Shown piece by piece: positions 37,287 through 50,249 of a DNA stretch of 64,000 nucleotides. Both the position numbers and the translations under genes were made by a program. The notes under the pieces are model-generated. The model searched no databases. It had not been told where the DNA came from and saw only the letters and a program-made list of their open reading frames with translations. Source of the DNA: Nissolia schottii. Its lineage: Eukaryota > Streptophyta > Magnoliopsida > Fabales > Fabaceae. Every line of letters begins with the position of its first letter. Position 1 is the stretch's first letter. Location: positions 71,693-135,692 of the forward strand of contig QANU01001174.1 in the NCBI GenBank assembly GCA_003254905.1, read 5' to 3'.

Positions 37287-38089
37287 TATCTCATTATATA
37301 CATTATATACGTGTTACTTTATGAATAATTATTGTAAAACTTAACATTTTTAAAAAAATAATATAGACAATAGATTAGTATGAGTAAGATGAGTTTCTTA
37401 ACCATTTAACCTAATTAATTTTTTAATTATAAAGATGCTTAATAATTTGAAGGAACAAAATAAGAAGAAAAGATAATATATATTATTGTAATTAAGTGTT
37501 ATAAGGAATATTAGAAAGATAATTATGTTAACTGTTTAGAAGGCTTTAATATTTTTTTGATATATTATTAGTTAACAACAAATTATTACTCTCTTGAATT
37601 TTTTTACTTGTTAACCTTTTTATTTTATTATTTTCACAAATATTTGCTTACTTCCTAAATTTAAATAACATTAATTATCTTTTTTCTTTGTACATCTCTA
37701 TTTAATAAAAGTAGTGGAAGAGACATAGAGTAACACATGAAGAAATTAATAGAAGTAATTTTGTGAAGTACTCCCACTAGTTTATTTTATCTGACACTTT
37801 TACTATTTTGGTAAGTTAAAAAATTAATGTATCCAAACATAATTATGTTTAGATAAATTAATTTTTGAATGTATTTAAAAAGTGAAAATGACAAATAAAA
37901 TAGACTAAAAGAAATACTATTAGATTTTTCTAACTTTGAGATTTTTTTAATTATTTTCTAAATACTCATGTATAACTCAAAGTAGACTATTAAAAAAAAT
38001 TAAAGGAGTATAATATGAATGAGTAATGTTAGGTGGACAATCCAAATGTTGTCAACCCATGGTCTACAATGACACCGAGTGCACAAAAT

Positions 38090-38310
38090 TTTGCATATAC
38101 ACGTACAAACTTTTGAACTGATATACACAAACTTTTCAAACAACTAGAAATAAAAAATATGACAGAAAAGTAAATGAAAACAACGTCGAATAACAAAACT
38201 TTTGTTCACATGCACAAACTTTTTTATACAAATACACAAACTTTTGACCAACCAGACATGTACAAACTTTTGACCAACTAGACATGCACAAACATTTGAA
38301 AAACCAAAAA
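38090..38310. repeat. Short-period repeat with ACAAACTTTTGA words
   Basis: CACGTACAAACTTTTGAAC-like words recur at least six times between 38098 and 38298. The words resemble those inside the YABBY-intron MITE (TGCACAAACTTTA). It is probably a decayed MITE; no ends were defined. Confidence 0.45.
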
Positions 38311-38819
38311 TAATAAATATGATAGAAACGAAAATGAAAACTCTTGGATTCATAAATAATAATAATAGGAGAATGAAAAAAGAATGATGGGAGATTGGGG
38401 AAGAAGAAAAAAAATAAATAATAAGAAAAAAGAGAAGAAACACATATGAAATAGAATGAATTATATAGTAGTTAACAAATTTTTAGTTATATATAAAACA
38501 TTTCTCAACATGAATGGTGATTTCTTAACTACTCCATAGGATAAATATAATATCTAATTTATTTATTTTTAATAATTTTTACAACTAAATTCATCAATTT
38601 TCTTTATCATGTTATGTTTTGTATGATTATAATAAATTTTTCATTATTCAAATCATTAAAAAAAATTAACTTATAAGAGGTTTAAAAATTTATGGACTAT
38701 TTGAGTTTGTGAATCACCTCTCTACAAATATTAGGATTTTTTACATTTTTATGGTTTCAAAACTTTAATATTCTCAAAGTATGGTGTTAGGAAAAAAATT
38801 ACGGATGTATGGTTTTATT

Positions 38820-39068
38820 CTCTGAAATCGCCACTTACTGTGTCGATTTCAGAGATTGTAATTTTTTTTATTTTTTATTTTTTTAAAGTCTGAAATCGCC
38901 GCAGGGGGTGGCGATTTCAGACTTTTTGAATTTTTATTTTTTTTGTAGTCTGAAATCGCCATAGGGGGTGGCGATTTCAGACTCTGAAATCGCCACCCCC
39001 TGTGGCGATTTCAGACATCTGAAATTTTTATTTTTTTAATTTTCAGATTTTCTGAAATCGCCACGGGG
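38820..39068. repeat. Array of short perfect hairpins (TCTGAAATCGCC type)
   Basis: Perfect hairpins lie at 38820-38854, 38887-38923 (14-bp arms, AGTCTGAAATCGCC), 38947-38983 and 38983-39015, with a half unit at 39051. Spacers are T-rich. The third and fourth together form a larger palindrome, 38948-39016, with arms of about 34 bp and one or two mismatches. There is no coding capacity and I know no family for it. Confidence 0.85.
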
Positions 39069-39079
39069 AAATTTGCCCC

Positions 39080-40080
39080 ATATTTTCGTAATTTCTCATT
39101 CCAACCCATATTTTGTGAATTTTTCACTCCCAAAACCACAAACATGTTAAAACCCCCAAATATTGTATCAAAAAGTATTAATTTATTATATTAAAACATA
39201 TAATTCATCAATATATCATATTAAATCATAAAATAATAATAAAATTAATAAATTTAATTATAAAAATTATAAAAAAATAGATAAATTAAATATAAAAAAA
39301 TATAGATAATTGAGAAATCACCAACATGAATCTGGAGGAGAGAGGAAGAGAGTGGAGAGAGAAATGAACGAAATGATGATAAGATGAGCTTTTGATTGTT
39401 TGTCTGGTGGGAAGAGGATAGAAATAGAGAATCTGAAAGGTCAAATCAAATACAGGCAGGTAGGTGGGGTTAATTGTATGCATCCATGTGTGTGGCGCTG
39501 CCTCTGATCCGAGCAAGTGGGTGCTGTCTCTAAACCAAGAAAGATAGATAGATAAATGAGAATTTAAATATTTAAAGTAAGGAGCTGATTTTAAAAAAAG
39601 AAAAGAAAAGATGTAAAATGAGACTTTTGATCTTATATTAATAAACTATTAATAGATCATACATTTTATTGTATTAATATAAGAATAAAATTTTATTATT
39701 TTATCTTTTAAAATAAATTTTTCGATAAAAAAAAGTTTTTGATCTTTTCTTTCTTTCTTTCACTCACTGCAGAAAACAATAAATCAATGTCTCTGAACCT
39801 ATTCTGACTGTCATGTCACTTACACGGTTGGCAATTGAGATGAGTGCCATACTACGAACCCAACAGTAGCAATAATATATATTATTAGTATATTTTTCAC
39901 ATCTTTTAAATGAGATTAAATTAGGGTAAAACAGTAACATCCTCGAGGTCTATGATATTGCACTCTGCTTTAAATGAGTGAAAATCATACTCCGTCTCAT
40001 GAAGTTCACCAAAATTGCATTCTACTTTAAACTTAGAACCAACATTACGGATTAAAAAAAAAATATGAAAAAATTAATAT
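39080..40080. other. Intergenic, no gene
   Basis: AT-rich, with a purine-rich block at 39320-39540 that resembles a promoter/leader on the minus strand (CT-rich there). No exon I can support follows it. Confidence 0.4.
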
Positions 40081-40104
40081 CTGAGTTTATTGTAAAATTT
40101 ATAA

Positions 40105-40322
40105 TTATACGGTTCTTAAAATTGGGGTCACGTGTGCCGATTTTAGATTTTTTTTAAATACTTAAAATTGGTGTCACGTGTGTTGGTTTTAAATTTTTTT
40201 TAAACGTTGTGCCAATTTCAATTTTTTTTTGAAATACTTAAAATCGAGGCCATGCATGCCGATTTTAAGTTTTACTTTTTTTTTAAATACCTAAAATCGA
40301 CGTCACGTGTATCGATTTTAAG
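40105..40322. repeat. Second array of short hairpins (AAAATCG...CGATTTT)
   Basis: Five units of about 35-55 bp have the form CTTAAAATTGGGGTCACGTG...CCGATTTTA followed by a T run and AAATACTT. The last two (40239-40266 and 40295-40322) have AAAATCG/CGATTTT arms around GCATGC or CACGTG cores. The architecture matches the array at 38820, but the arm sequence differs. Confidence 0.75.
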
Positions 40323-40329
40323 ACAAAAA

Positions 40330-42380
40330 TCATACATTTGTAAATTTCACCTGTAACCTATGTATTAATATTAACACTTTTTTAAAACAATTTTTATGTG
40401 TAATTAAACCCCCCAAAATGACACTTTGCCTCGTTTAATTAAAATGAACTATTACAATTTTTTTAATGAAAAAGTTAACAAGTGCTCAAAAGTTAATGGC
40501 GAATTTAAGAGGGGGGCAAGGGTGGCCATGGTCCTCGGGTTTTCCTATCTTTTTCCTGAACATTTAGGTATATATGACAAATGCCCACCCTTTAAACAAA
40601 TAAAAAAAAGGATATACTAGTCCACTTACATGAAGAAAACATATTGATAAATGGAAGTTTCATGACAAAATAAAAATATGGAAGTTTTAAAGACTGATTA
40701 TAAAAAAAAAAAAAGACGAATACGTTATAAACATGTTGGCCTATCATCATAAAAGCAATAGAAAGATTAAAAACAATGAACCTGTAAGTTATATTCTTTT
40801 TGGATCGAGACTAAGAATTGTCTAAGAGCAAAACTATGGACTCATTTTTTAAGAGAAAATGGAAGTTAAAAGATAAACCAAACTCTAATTAACTTATTTC
40901 AAATTGAATGAGTATTGTTGTATATTCAAACCTTAAATATATTCATACAATTTATATTTTGTTAGTTGTTTTGTATACTATTTTTTTTGGGGTACATAGT
41001 TGTTTTGTATACTATACTTCTACATGATAATTAATTTTAGAGTAAATCTCCAACTAAGAAAAAAATATGTTTATGGTCCATTGCATTTCATTTAAGTGGA
41101 CAAATTAGTCTCTCACATCTTATTTAAGTGAAAAAAAATAAGTCCCTCGCAATTATAAGCAAATTGGGTGAGATTATCACCAAGTGACTAATTTCTTAAC
41201 TTTAGTGAAATATGAGCATTGTTTTTTAGCTTTTTAGGGCCAACTTGTCTAATCCTAAAATTGTGAGAGGTCAATTTGAGAATATACTCTTAATTTTACT
41301 TTTATTTTGTAATATATAAATCTAGTTGCCTCCTTGCATTAAATTTTTGGTTTCATCATTGCTAATAACACTTGTTAAGTAGTTATAAGTGAAATATTTT
41401 ATTGAAAGAATAACTATTTGGAGTTTACAAGATATTAAATGCTTGGAAATAATAAAAAAATCTATTTTTAACTTCTTAACAAGTGCCCTAAGGGAGGAAG
41501 CAAAATCCTATATGCAGTAAACTATTATATATATTTTTCTATATTTATTGTATTTATAGGATTTTACATTGCTTTATCATGATGAGAATTTTTCTATTTC
41601 TCAAATTTCACCTAATATATATATATATTTTTTTTTCTATTTAAAATTCTATCCATTTAAATATACATTTGAAATAAAGGAATACTCCATCTGTTTCAAC
41701 TTAAGTGTCTAACTTTTTACAATTAAACGTAATTTTAGCTCTAGTATATGGGTATTGGAAGGTTGTACTTGTATATGGGTTGGGAAAATAAGTAATACAA
41801 TGTTATGGACCAATTTCCATTTTTTTTTTTTTTTACAATTGTATGGTTTTGATCTTAAAATCACTAACCCCATGGCAATTTCAGGTTTTTTCTATAAAAA
41901 AAACATGAAAAGTTGCAAACTGACGACAATGATAAGTGATGTGACATTGATAAGTGCTGAAATTATCAGATTAAAAATGAAATTAGAACAGATTTAATAG
42001 AACATTGATGTTGGCGGTGCCAACATTTGTCAACATCGTGTCATTTGTCACTGTCATCAATTTGCAACTTTTTGTGTTTTGTTTTTTTTTATTAAAAAAA
42101 AAAACATAAAATCATGAAGGATTGTAGTGATTTCAATACCAAAAATCATACAAATGTAAAAAAAAAAGAAAAAAGAAGACGTTCACCCATAATATTGCTA
42201 ATTCTTTTATTGGGTGCGGTATAAAAACAAAAAATCTCTGAATAGTGTAATATTGATAAACTTAAAAGGGTGCCATTACAACTTACCCTAAAAATTGTTT
42301 ATTATGTTAATGTACATTTTTTAATATGCAAGAAAACTTGAGGAATTCTTCTCTTTTTTCTCACAATTTCAACACCTCTA
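40330..42380. other. Intergenic, no gene
   Basis: AT-rich spacer. A weaker relative of the hairpin unit (CTTAAAATCACTAACCCCAT) occurs near 41853. Nothing codes for a protein that I can recognise. Confidence 0.45.
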
Positions 42381-42389
42381 ATAACTCTC

Positions 42390-43990
42390 CAATTAGAGTT
42401 GTCTTTTACTTAGTTTGCACGTAGTTTTGGAATCTAAATCCACAAATAACAAGAGGGATAGGTTAGGCGCAGAGGGTGCAACACAGATACCCCTAATTTT
42501 TTCTTCAGCCTCTGCCTTCTTGCACATAAATGAGAGGGAGTTGGGTGCAAGGATGAATGGGTAGGGGCAGAGGGGGTCACCCTGTCTGATACCCCTATTG
42601 GGCGAGAGCTTTTGAGATGCTATGTTGATGACGTTATATTTGTAAGCCACCCCCCTTTAACACATATCAAGCCAGGCCGAGGCAAAGACATGTGTTAATA
42701 AACAGTATTCTAAGAAATTCTACTCCAATCTATGTCAATCTTGGCCACAAAACAATCTTTCCCAATGTCTGTCCTTTTAAGCGCATGTAGAATCGCATAA
42801 GTAACTACGATGTTAGCTTGAATGTCTTCCTCCAATGATTGGGGGTGATTAGGTTAATCATGTACAGTTTCAATCTTTGCACCATGATTCTTGTTACAAC
42901 TTTGTAGATAAAGTTACAACAGTTGATAGGTCGAAACTGGCTGACTTCCTTATGCCTGTCAATCTTCGGGACTAGAACCACTTGTGTTTCGTTGATTTCC
43001 TCAGGGAAGAGTGCCATTATTGAAAAATTCTTTAACCACCTGGCACACCTTCTCACCCACTATATTCCAATGGCTTCGAAAAATTAGGACGTTCAAGCCA
43101 TCGCTCCCTGGAGCCTTCGGGCCTCCTAAATTCTCCGTTCTATACTTCTTTGCAGAGACTTTCATTCAGATGATCCGATACTAAGGTTGGAATAGATCCC
43201 AGTACATTCAACAAAATTCTGCGGGTCATCAGAATTGGATCCCTTCTGATAGTCTCAGTTAGACCATCTACCCAACTGCCCTCATCATCTTTGAGCCTCT
43301 GTATCCTGTTGCAGTCTCTGCACTGTATAGTTGAAGCGTGGAAGAACTTGCAGTTTCTGTCACCACACTTAAGCCACTTTAGTCTTGATCTCTGGCCCCA
43401 GTATTTCTCCTCCTGTTCCCAGAGCTTGTTAATCTCATTCTTAACAACCTGCATCTGATGCATCAGAACTCATCAAATTTGTCAGGACTTTTTTCAGATG
43501 CTAGATTTCTTTGACTGCATTCTTAAAACGTTCTTCCTTTCCAATCTGATAGTTCCTTTTTGCAACTGTTGATCTTGTTTAGGAACTCCTGCCACGGTTC
43601 TAAATCAATGGAAGCTTCTCCCCAGCTATCAAAAACAAACTTGTCACACTCTTCGTGCTCATCCCAATATGCCTCATACTTGAATGTTCCTCCATCTCCC
43701 ACCTTAGGAGAGAAGTTAACGACGAGAGGGCTGTGGTCTGACGAGATTGGAGGTAAGGCCATTATGATGGCATTGGGAAAGATCTATCTCCATTCCCAAT
43801 TCGCAAGCATCCTGTCAATTCTCTCCTTTGTGACTACACCATTGCGTGGGTTGCTATGCCAAGCGAACTTGCATACCTAAGAGCTGTAGAGTTGAGGAAG
43901 TTTTGGAACTGGCCACTCTTGCAACTTCCAAGACCTTCAACACATTCAAAATTCATAATCCCAGGCAGCATCATGGATGCAAGGAATGGT
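42390..43990 (-). mobile_element. Decayed L1-type LINE (endonuclease and reverse transcriptase)
   Basis: On the minus strand, from 43990 downward, there are a degraded endonuclease 3' part ending ISSDHSPLVV (about 43745), then the linker KYWGQRSRLKWLKCGDRN...FFH, the RT start TQVVLVPKI...FRPINCCNFIYKVV (about 42990-42900) and the RT motif GIRQGDPLCPYPFIL (about 42595-42550). The order is that of plant L1 LINEs. Several frameshifts and stops separate the blocks, and the YxDD region and 3' end are missing or unrecognisable. It is dead. Confidence 0.85.
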
Positions 43991-43999
43991 CTTTCCTTT

Positions 44000-46800
44000 A
44001 TGTATTTCGAAGATAAAAAAAGGCAACACGGGCCAGATTCTTACGGTAAAACATTTTTATGTAAAAATCAATGGGACTACATAGCTAAGACATGCGAATA
44101 ATAATTAGTATGAAATTAATATGAAGCATAAATATCAGACAAACCTTTATCATAATTAAAAAAAAAAAAAAAAGTTTGCTGCGTACATGCCTGGGATTAA
44201 TCTGATCTATACCCAGCCCAATATTTCATAACCTTCAAGGATTTGACCTGATTCACTTACAAGTCAAATGAAACCCTATTACATGGAAACGCTCCAGACC
44301 AAAACAAAATAACATGGATAACACGTTAAAATCAATACGATACGGAATCTGAAATAAACAAAATAAAAACAAGAACATTTCACGAGTATCGATCTCATCA
44401 AAAGAACATTGCATAAGTATCTATTGCAGGCAACATATAGTAAAACCCAAAAGGCTAGAGAAGACTCAAAGAAGATTGTTAAACACAAATGCTAAACCAA
44501 ACTGAGAAAAGTTGATTAAGTACCTTGTTATTCTCTGGTACAGGATCCACGGAAACCAATTAAGAGAATTTCTACTAAACCCCTTTTAATAGCAACACAC
44601 TGGCTTAAATGATGTAAAAACAAAAATAAACCCCAAAAATCCACTAGCTCCAAAACCCAAACATTATAAATAATTTATATGGTAATTTTTTTGTGAAATA
44701 CCCAAATGTACATGAAAAATAGTGGAACCATGCTAAAATACTCTTGGAACAATGAGAAACTATTAATGAAAAAAATGTCTGTTCATGTTTTAATGCAAGC
44801 ATGTCTACATTATCTTCTCCAAGAAGATGATCAAGGTAAACTTATCTAATAGACGTCAGCAGAATGCTATAGCTGCCAAATGGAAAAATATGTTTCAAAA
44901 ACATGCCAAAGTTTTCCTTAAGAAATATGTTTACTCACAATAAATCTTTATAAACAATTACTAAAAAACAACCCCTTTTGCATCTCCATCACCCTTGACT
45001 CTGATAGTAAGTTTTTAACTCCATCTCTCACTCAGCCTTGCACCACCGTTATCACTGCTGGTCTTTTCCTTGACTAATTGAGCTTCTCAGCTTGGGCAGT
45101 GATGCCAACATCTTTGTCTACAACCTGGGGTGCTCCATGCATCATAAATCCCATGAAACAACACCACCACCAAGTTCGAAATTGCAGACCACATCGTGTG
45201 ATGCGGCTGCAATATTGCAGCTGGGCACCACAACTACATCACACTACAATTGTAATGTGATTCCCATTCACACAAAACGAGTGCAATGTAACTAGGATGC
45301 TACCACAACACAGCCACAATAGGCTGCAACTAGCCACATCACAGTCACAACAGGTGGCAATAGGCTCCACCTCAAGTTGGAAACCCACAGATTTCATGCT
45401 GAAATAGCCACAATGCACATTGCAACGGCTGCAATAACCACGACCGCTATAATCACAACTGTGACCACATTTGTAGCCACAAATGCAAGTTAAAACCTCA
45501 CGACGATGACAACAACAACATGGACTTTGGAGACAATGAAAGGTGATGAATTCGTTATTATCAAATCAAAGGTAAGGAAGAGGCAACATAAAGTCAAAAA
45601 AAAAACTAATTTAATAAAAAAAAACTTTAGGCTTGAACAAAAAAGGATAAGCTTTAAGAACACAAGGAATACACTATGAAAAACACACATTCAAAGCACA
45701 ACATTCAGCAAAGTTGCAAACATTTTTGCAGTTAACTTTTCAAATCACATAAGCAAAGCAGAGTAGGACAATCACAAGAAAATAATAACAATAAAATTTT
45801 GATTCGAATAACATGCAAAGAAATGGGAGGATTCGAACACCATACATAGAAACGGGAGGAAAAGCATCTTGCAGATCTTTCTCCTGATTCCAGCTCTCTG
45901 AGAATTGCAGAAACATACACCGTGGACTCACCCCCACTGCCCTAGCAAGCCTCTTGGAGGAGAATGGGAGCCTTCCATCACAAGCCTTCTGTAGAGAAGA
46001 CCAGGTTTGAAAAAGATTGGAATACGACGGCTAGTGGCAACATAAGATTGGAAGAAGAAGATGAGGTGGCAGAGGACAGGAAAGATGAAACGAGTAGGAG
46101 GTTGGGGGTATGGAAAAACTTCTCAGAGAAGATAGAGAGAGAAAGAAAATGAATGTCTGGTCAGGTTAAAGATTTTGGAATGGTACAATTGGTGCATTGA
46201 AGAGGTGATGTGATTGGTTCAATAGAAGGGTGGAAGACATTGGAAAGCACAAAGACTAATCAGCACTTAAGGAACAAATTTTTTTTTTTTAAAAGTTATA
46301 AAAACAATAAAACATGATTGGCTAATATGAGTGGCAGAAATTTTGGAGGGAAACCCATTAAACCACTGCACGACACCTCATCAAATTCACTAACCTCATT
46401 CAAATTGGAGAGAATGAGTTTCATGATGTTCTGCTACTGAATTTTAGCTGCTTTTTCTTTGCTGCACGAGTATCCCATGTGGACGTAAAATAGATAATGG
46501 ACAAAGTGATTCGCAGCAACACACTCTCCGACATACTCAAATACGGTCATATCCTCGGAATCAGGTGAAATTACACTAGACGTGAAAAAGCATGACACAG
46601 AAACAACCAGACTTACAAAGAGAGTAGTAGGTACTCCAAGCGGATCAAACTTGTATAGATTCAGTGATAACAACTAAAACTGCTAACAGCAAGAATTCAG
46701 GTTAGTAATACAACTGCAAAGAATATTAAAATACCATGAAACTACCATTCTCCTTATTTCCTAACTAAAACAGATTTATTTATTTATTTATATTTGTTTT
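44000..46800. other. Intergenic; CA-rich repeat at 45130-45490
   Basis: 45130-45490 is packed with CACAAT, GCAAC and CCACAA words. A similar but weaker block lies in YABBY intron 5 at about 32080-32280, suggesting a dispersed repeat. At 45900-46160 a less AT-rich block has a minus-strand ATG, a GTGAGT donor and a CT-rich leader, but no protein family is recognisable. Confidence 0.4.
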
Positions 46801-46996
46801 ACACAGTTCCTTCAGAAGAGCTGTCAGATGCATTCTACAGATCCCTGTGCCACCAATACTTTGCTGAAACTGTCAACAAAATCAGAATGGGAAATAGATT
46901 AGTTCAATCTCAATCCAGCGTCGCTCAAGAGTATTAAGGGCAGTAAACAAGGTAAAAACTGGAGAACATGAGTGTTATACTTACAGTTGTCTAACA

Positions 46997-49376
46997 CTAC
47001 AATTGCTCCTTGCAAGTAGACCTGTTGTGCCCTAGTCCCTTGCAACGGCTGCACTGGAGCTGGCGCTTGATTATGTCTTGAGAGCCATATCGCTTTGTAG
47101 TTGGTCGACCTGGTGGCCGTCGGGTAGGAGGAGGTGTCACTGTTACCACAAGTTGAGAATCCTTTGAACCAGGATCATCTATATTCTGAACTGGATGTAC
47201 AACCTCTGAGTAAGTCAATCTGTAGATCTCAGTTGTAAAAAATCTGGAGCAATAATCATAAACACTCCGGTCAATGCCAACAATGACAGCAATAGCATGG
47301 CAGCATGGAATACCAGTCAGCTGCCAAACTTTACAACTACATTCCCACCGATCAAGATCAACCACCTCATTTGTGTCACAACAAACCTCGTATGTACTGC
47401 TTCCTGACAATACAAATTGAAGCGAATGAGTTTTCTGGCTTTCACTTTTAAGCTTTTCCTCCATGGATGGAGTCAGCCTAGCCATCCATTGATCAGATAT
47501 TGCCCTTCTGGTAACAATCATCTCCATAATCCTACTCCTTATAACATCAACCATTTGTGTTATTGGCAATTCATCTGCCTCTGATGCCCAACTATAGAAC
47601 AATTCCCCAAAGTTTGATGTCATGTGATTATACCTAGTACCCTGAAAAAATGAATTCGCCCAGTTCTCAGGTCCACTTTGTATAATCCAATTGTAAGCTT
47701 CTATAGAAAAACTTTTAATGTTCTCCAAACTGTTTTGAAAGGCTTCAGCTTTGGATGCATAAGCTGCAGCATATAAATCCTCAATCATGAGTCGCTTTAT
47801 CTCATGAGAAAACTGCACTTTCAAGTCTCTAAATAGTTGCTCAGTTAAGTAACGTAAGCAATATCCATGAAATGATCCTTCAAATATCTCAGCAATTGAA
47901 GTTGTTAGCGCATGCTCTCTGCCTGCTACAAATGTTATGGGACAAGATGTTGACAGCACTGATTTAAGTTGAAGTAAAAACCAATGCCAGTTATCATCAG
48001 ATTCAGCATCAACAATGGCAAAGGCAACAGGAAATACACCATCGTCTGCATCAGCTGCTGTTGCTGCTAACAATGTTCCTTGGTATTTCGACTTCAATGG
48101 AATGCTATCAAGGAAAATCAATGGTCGACAACCTTGTTGGAAACCATACAATGAAGCATGAAATGATACAAAGAGACGATGGAAGCTTGAGTCTTCCTTT
48201 GTAGTGTACAAAGCTAGACTTCCAGGATTAGCCTCCATAATTTTCTCACAGAAGAAAGGTAACTGACTATATGCCTCTTTATAAGAACCCTGAAGCTGCT
48301 CCTTCGCAATCTCTTTCCCTCGCCAAGCCTGAAAGTAGTTAAGTTGAATTCCATATTCCTGTTTGATGTCATTGACAATGTCCTTGGGCTTGTAATTCGG
48401 AAAAACTTTCAGTTTCTCCTTTATGATACTAGCCACCCAACTCCTAGTTGCTTGATGCCCCGTCGTTCCAACAGCCCCTTCACAAGTATGAGTTGAATTC
48501 ATTTTCTTGATACATATCAACTGAGTAGTTGACAACCTTGATGCATGAATTCTCCAAGGGCAACCTTCAGCTTTGCATTTGACAGTCACACGATGGCTAT
48601 CATTTTTCTTATATCTAAAAGCAAATTGATGAGCAATGGCATATTTACGCAATGATTCCCGGAATTCATTTACACTGCTGAACCTTTGACCCACACCAGT
48701 GATCGTATTCTGCCATTTCTGTGCCCCTTTAGCAAGCTTCTCATCATTTGCGGAAGCACCAGGGAAGGTGGGAGAAACTTCCATAGGAAGGTCCATAGGT
48801 GTGTCAATTTGATTGGTATCATCAACACCATCAGGCGGAGCATCAAATGGAATCATTGACTGGGTGGTGTCATCTATGACATCATGCACAACATCAAGAC
48901 TCCGAGCAGTATTGAGAGGCACAGCTGTTTCAGACAAGGTTGTTCTGCTTGACCTACATATCCAAGAATTCCAAAATTAAAATCTACCTACCCCCATAAA
49001 TAAGCAAGAGACTTTAGCTTAGAAACTACCTACTGGCAGGCATGTTTGACACCTCAGGGGCAGCTACCTCTTCAATAAGGATATAGATATCAACAGTACT
49101 CGAATCCCCATGAAATTTAACCATTCTTTGGAGATCCTTGTCATTAGAAACTGTAATGAGAGTCTTCCTGTTCCCAGGAAGGAAATACTTCACAGACATG
49201 CTATCGGCACTAACATTAAACATTTCTGCTACTTCCACCTTGAACTCGTTAAATTTCATTTGATCATCAACATCAATAGCATGAGCATCACCACCTTTAT
49301 ACGAAAGGCAACCATCTTTATCAGTTTTAAACTGGCCTCCAGACTGACATATCGCAATTATCTTCTTTTCAGCCAT
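46997..49376 (-). CDS. MUSTANG-B type domesticated MULE transposase with PB1 domain
   Basis: Two coding exons, 49376-49030 and 48953-46997, give 767 residues (MAEKKIIAIC... to CKEQL). The N-terminal PB1 domain spans about 1-95 (FKTDKDGCLSYKGGDAHAID...YFLPGN). Then come the Mutator DNA-binding region (FRESLRKYAI...CPWRIHASR), the MULE transposase core (LIFLDSIPLKSKYQGTLLAA), a SWIM zinc finger (WECSCKVWQLTGIPCCHAIA, about 652-671) and a C-terminal CCHC knuckle (CSRCKGLGHNRSTC). PB1 plus MULE is the hallmark of the MUSTANG-B family, which in Arabidopsis acts in growth and flowering. No terminal inverted repeats were seen, which fits an immobile host gene. The second catalytic Asp position reads VAGREHAL, with Gly in place of Asp. 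An upstream acceptor at 49380 implies a non-coding 5' exon. Confidence 0.9.
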
Positions 49377-50090
49377 GACCTGCCACAGCACAAGAGGATT
49401 CTTATCACTGAAATGCCAAGAACAAACAACAGTGAGAAAATTAGGTAACATGCGTAGAACCTACTTTTGTTGTTGCTAGAAAGAGAAGGATAGACAAAAT
49501 TTCAATCATTTACGGCTTCAAATAGATGATTCAAATATACCACAGCCTCTTTCAATGCTTCCAAAACAAAGGCTTCAATAAGGGGCTAAAAAGCATGCCA
49601 GCCCAACAAATTAGTATTACACCTTCTTCCACAGTATTAACCTAAGCTGATGATATGAAGAACAGAAGCAATTCCCTACTACGACAGCTCCCAATATATT
49701 TGGGGACCAATTATCAAATAACACATACATTTTAAACTTCGAAACAAGACAGCGAGGAAAATATTTTTACTTGCACCAAAAAAAAAAAACGATTGATATG
49801 AGCATTCCTATCATATAACCCCCACAGGGTCTATAAAACCAAACAAGAAATTGATTCGATTAATCCCCCGGTTAATTTGGTATGCATGTCAAAAAATAAT
49901 AATAAAATTGGGGAAGGAAACACAAAATTGAATGCGGCATTACACGAGGTCGTGGAGAAGCTGTCGCGCGCAGGCGGAGAAGGGTGGCCGCGGAGGTTTA
50001 CTCGCAGAGGGGAGGGGAGGGAGGGTGGACCGACGGCGGACTGGTTCACGGTGGTGGCAGTGGGTGGCTTGAAGGAGATAGCTGCGGGGG

Positions 50091-50116
50091 GAGAGAGAGA
50101 GAGAGAGAGAGAGAGA
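50091..50116. repeat. (GA)n tract in the 5' leader region of the MUSTANG gene
   Basis: A run of GA dinucleotides (CT on the gene strand) lies in a GC-richer block (49930-50170) about 700 bp upstream of the coding start, where the non-coding first exon should be. A plus-strand open frame over this block has no domain. Confidence 0.6.
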
Positions 50117-50249
50117 TGGGGGTATTATGCGTTTGTGCTTGAAGAAAGGTCGGAGGGGGTTTCGAATGATAGAGGATTAGGGTTTCAGATTTTGAATGTT
50201 AAAACGGGATCTTTTAAACTTATTATTATAAATTCAAGGATTCAATGAT

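Noticed and set aside
38820..39068. CRISPR-like array
   Set aside because: Units are palindromes with variable T-rich spacers, repeat length and spacing are irregular, and the genome is eukaryotic with no cas genes.
39290..39540. MicroRNA precursor or gene start in a purine-rich block
   Set aside because: No match to plant miRNA sequences I know and no long fold-back seen.
46434..46673. 79-codon minus-strand frame downstream of the MUSTANG stop
   Set aside because: No recognisable domain; could be 3' UTR or spacer sequence.
49877..50248. 123-codon plus-strand frame
   Set aside because: Antisense to the probable non-coding first exon of the MUSTANG gene; low-complexity GA and Gly/Arg codons, no domain.
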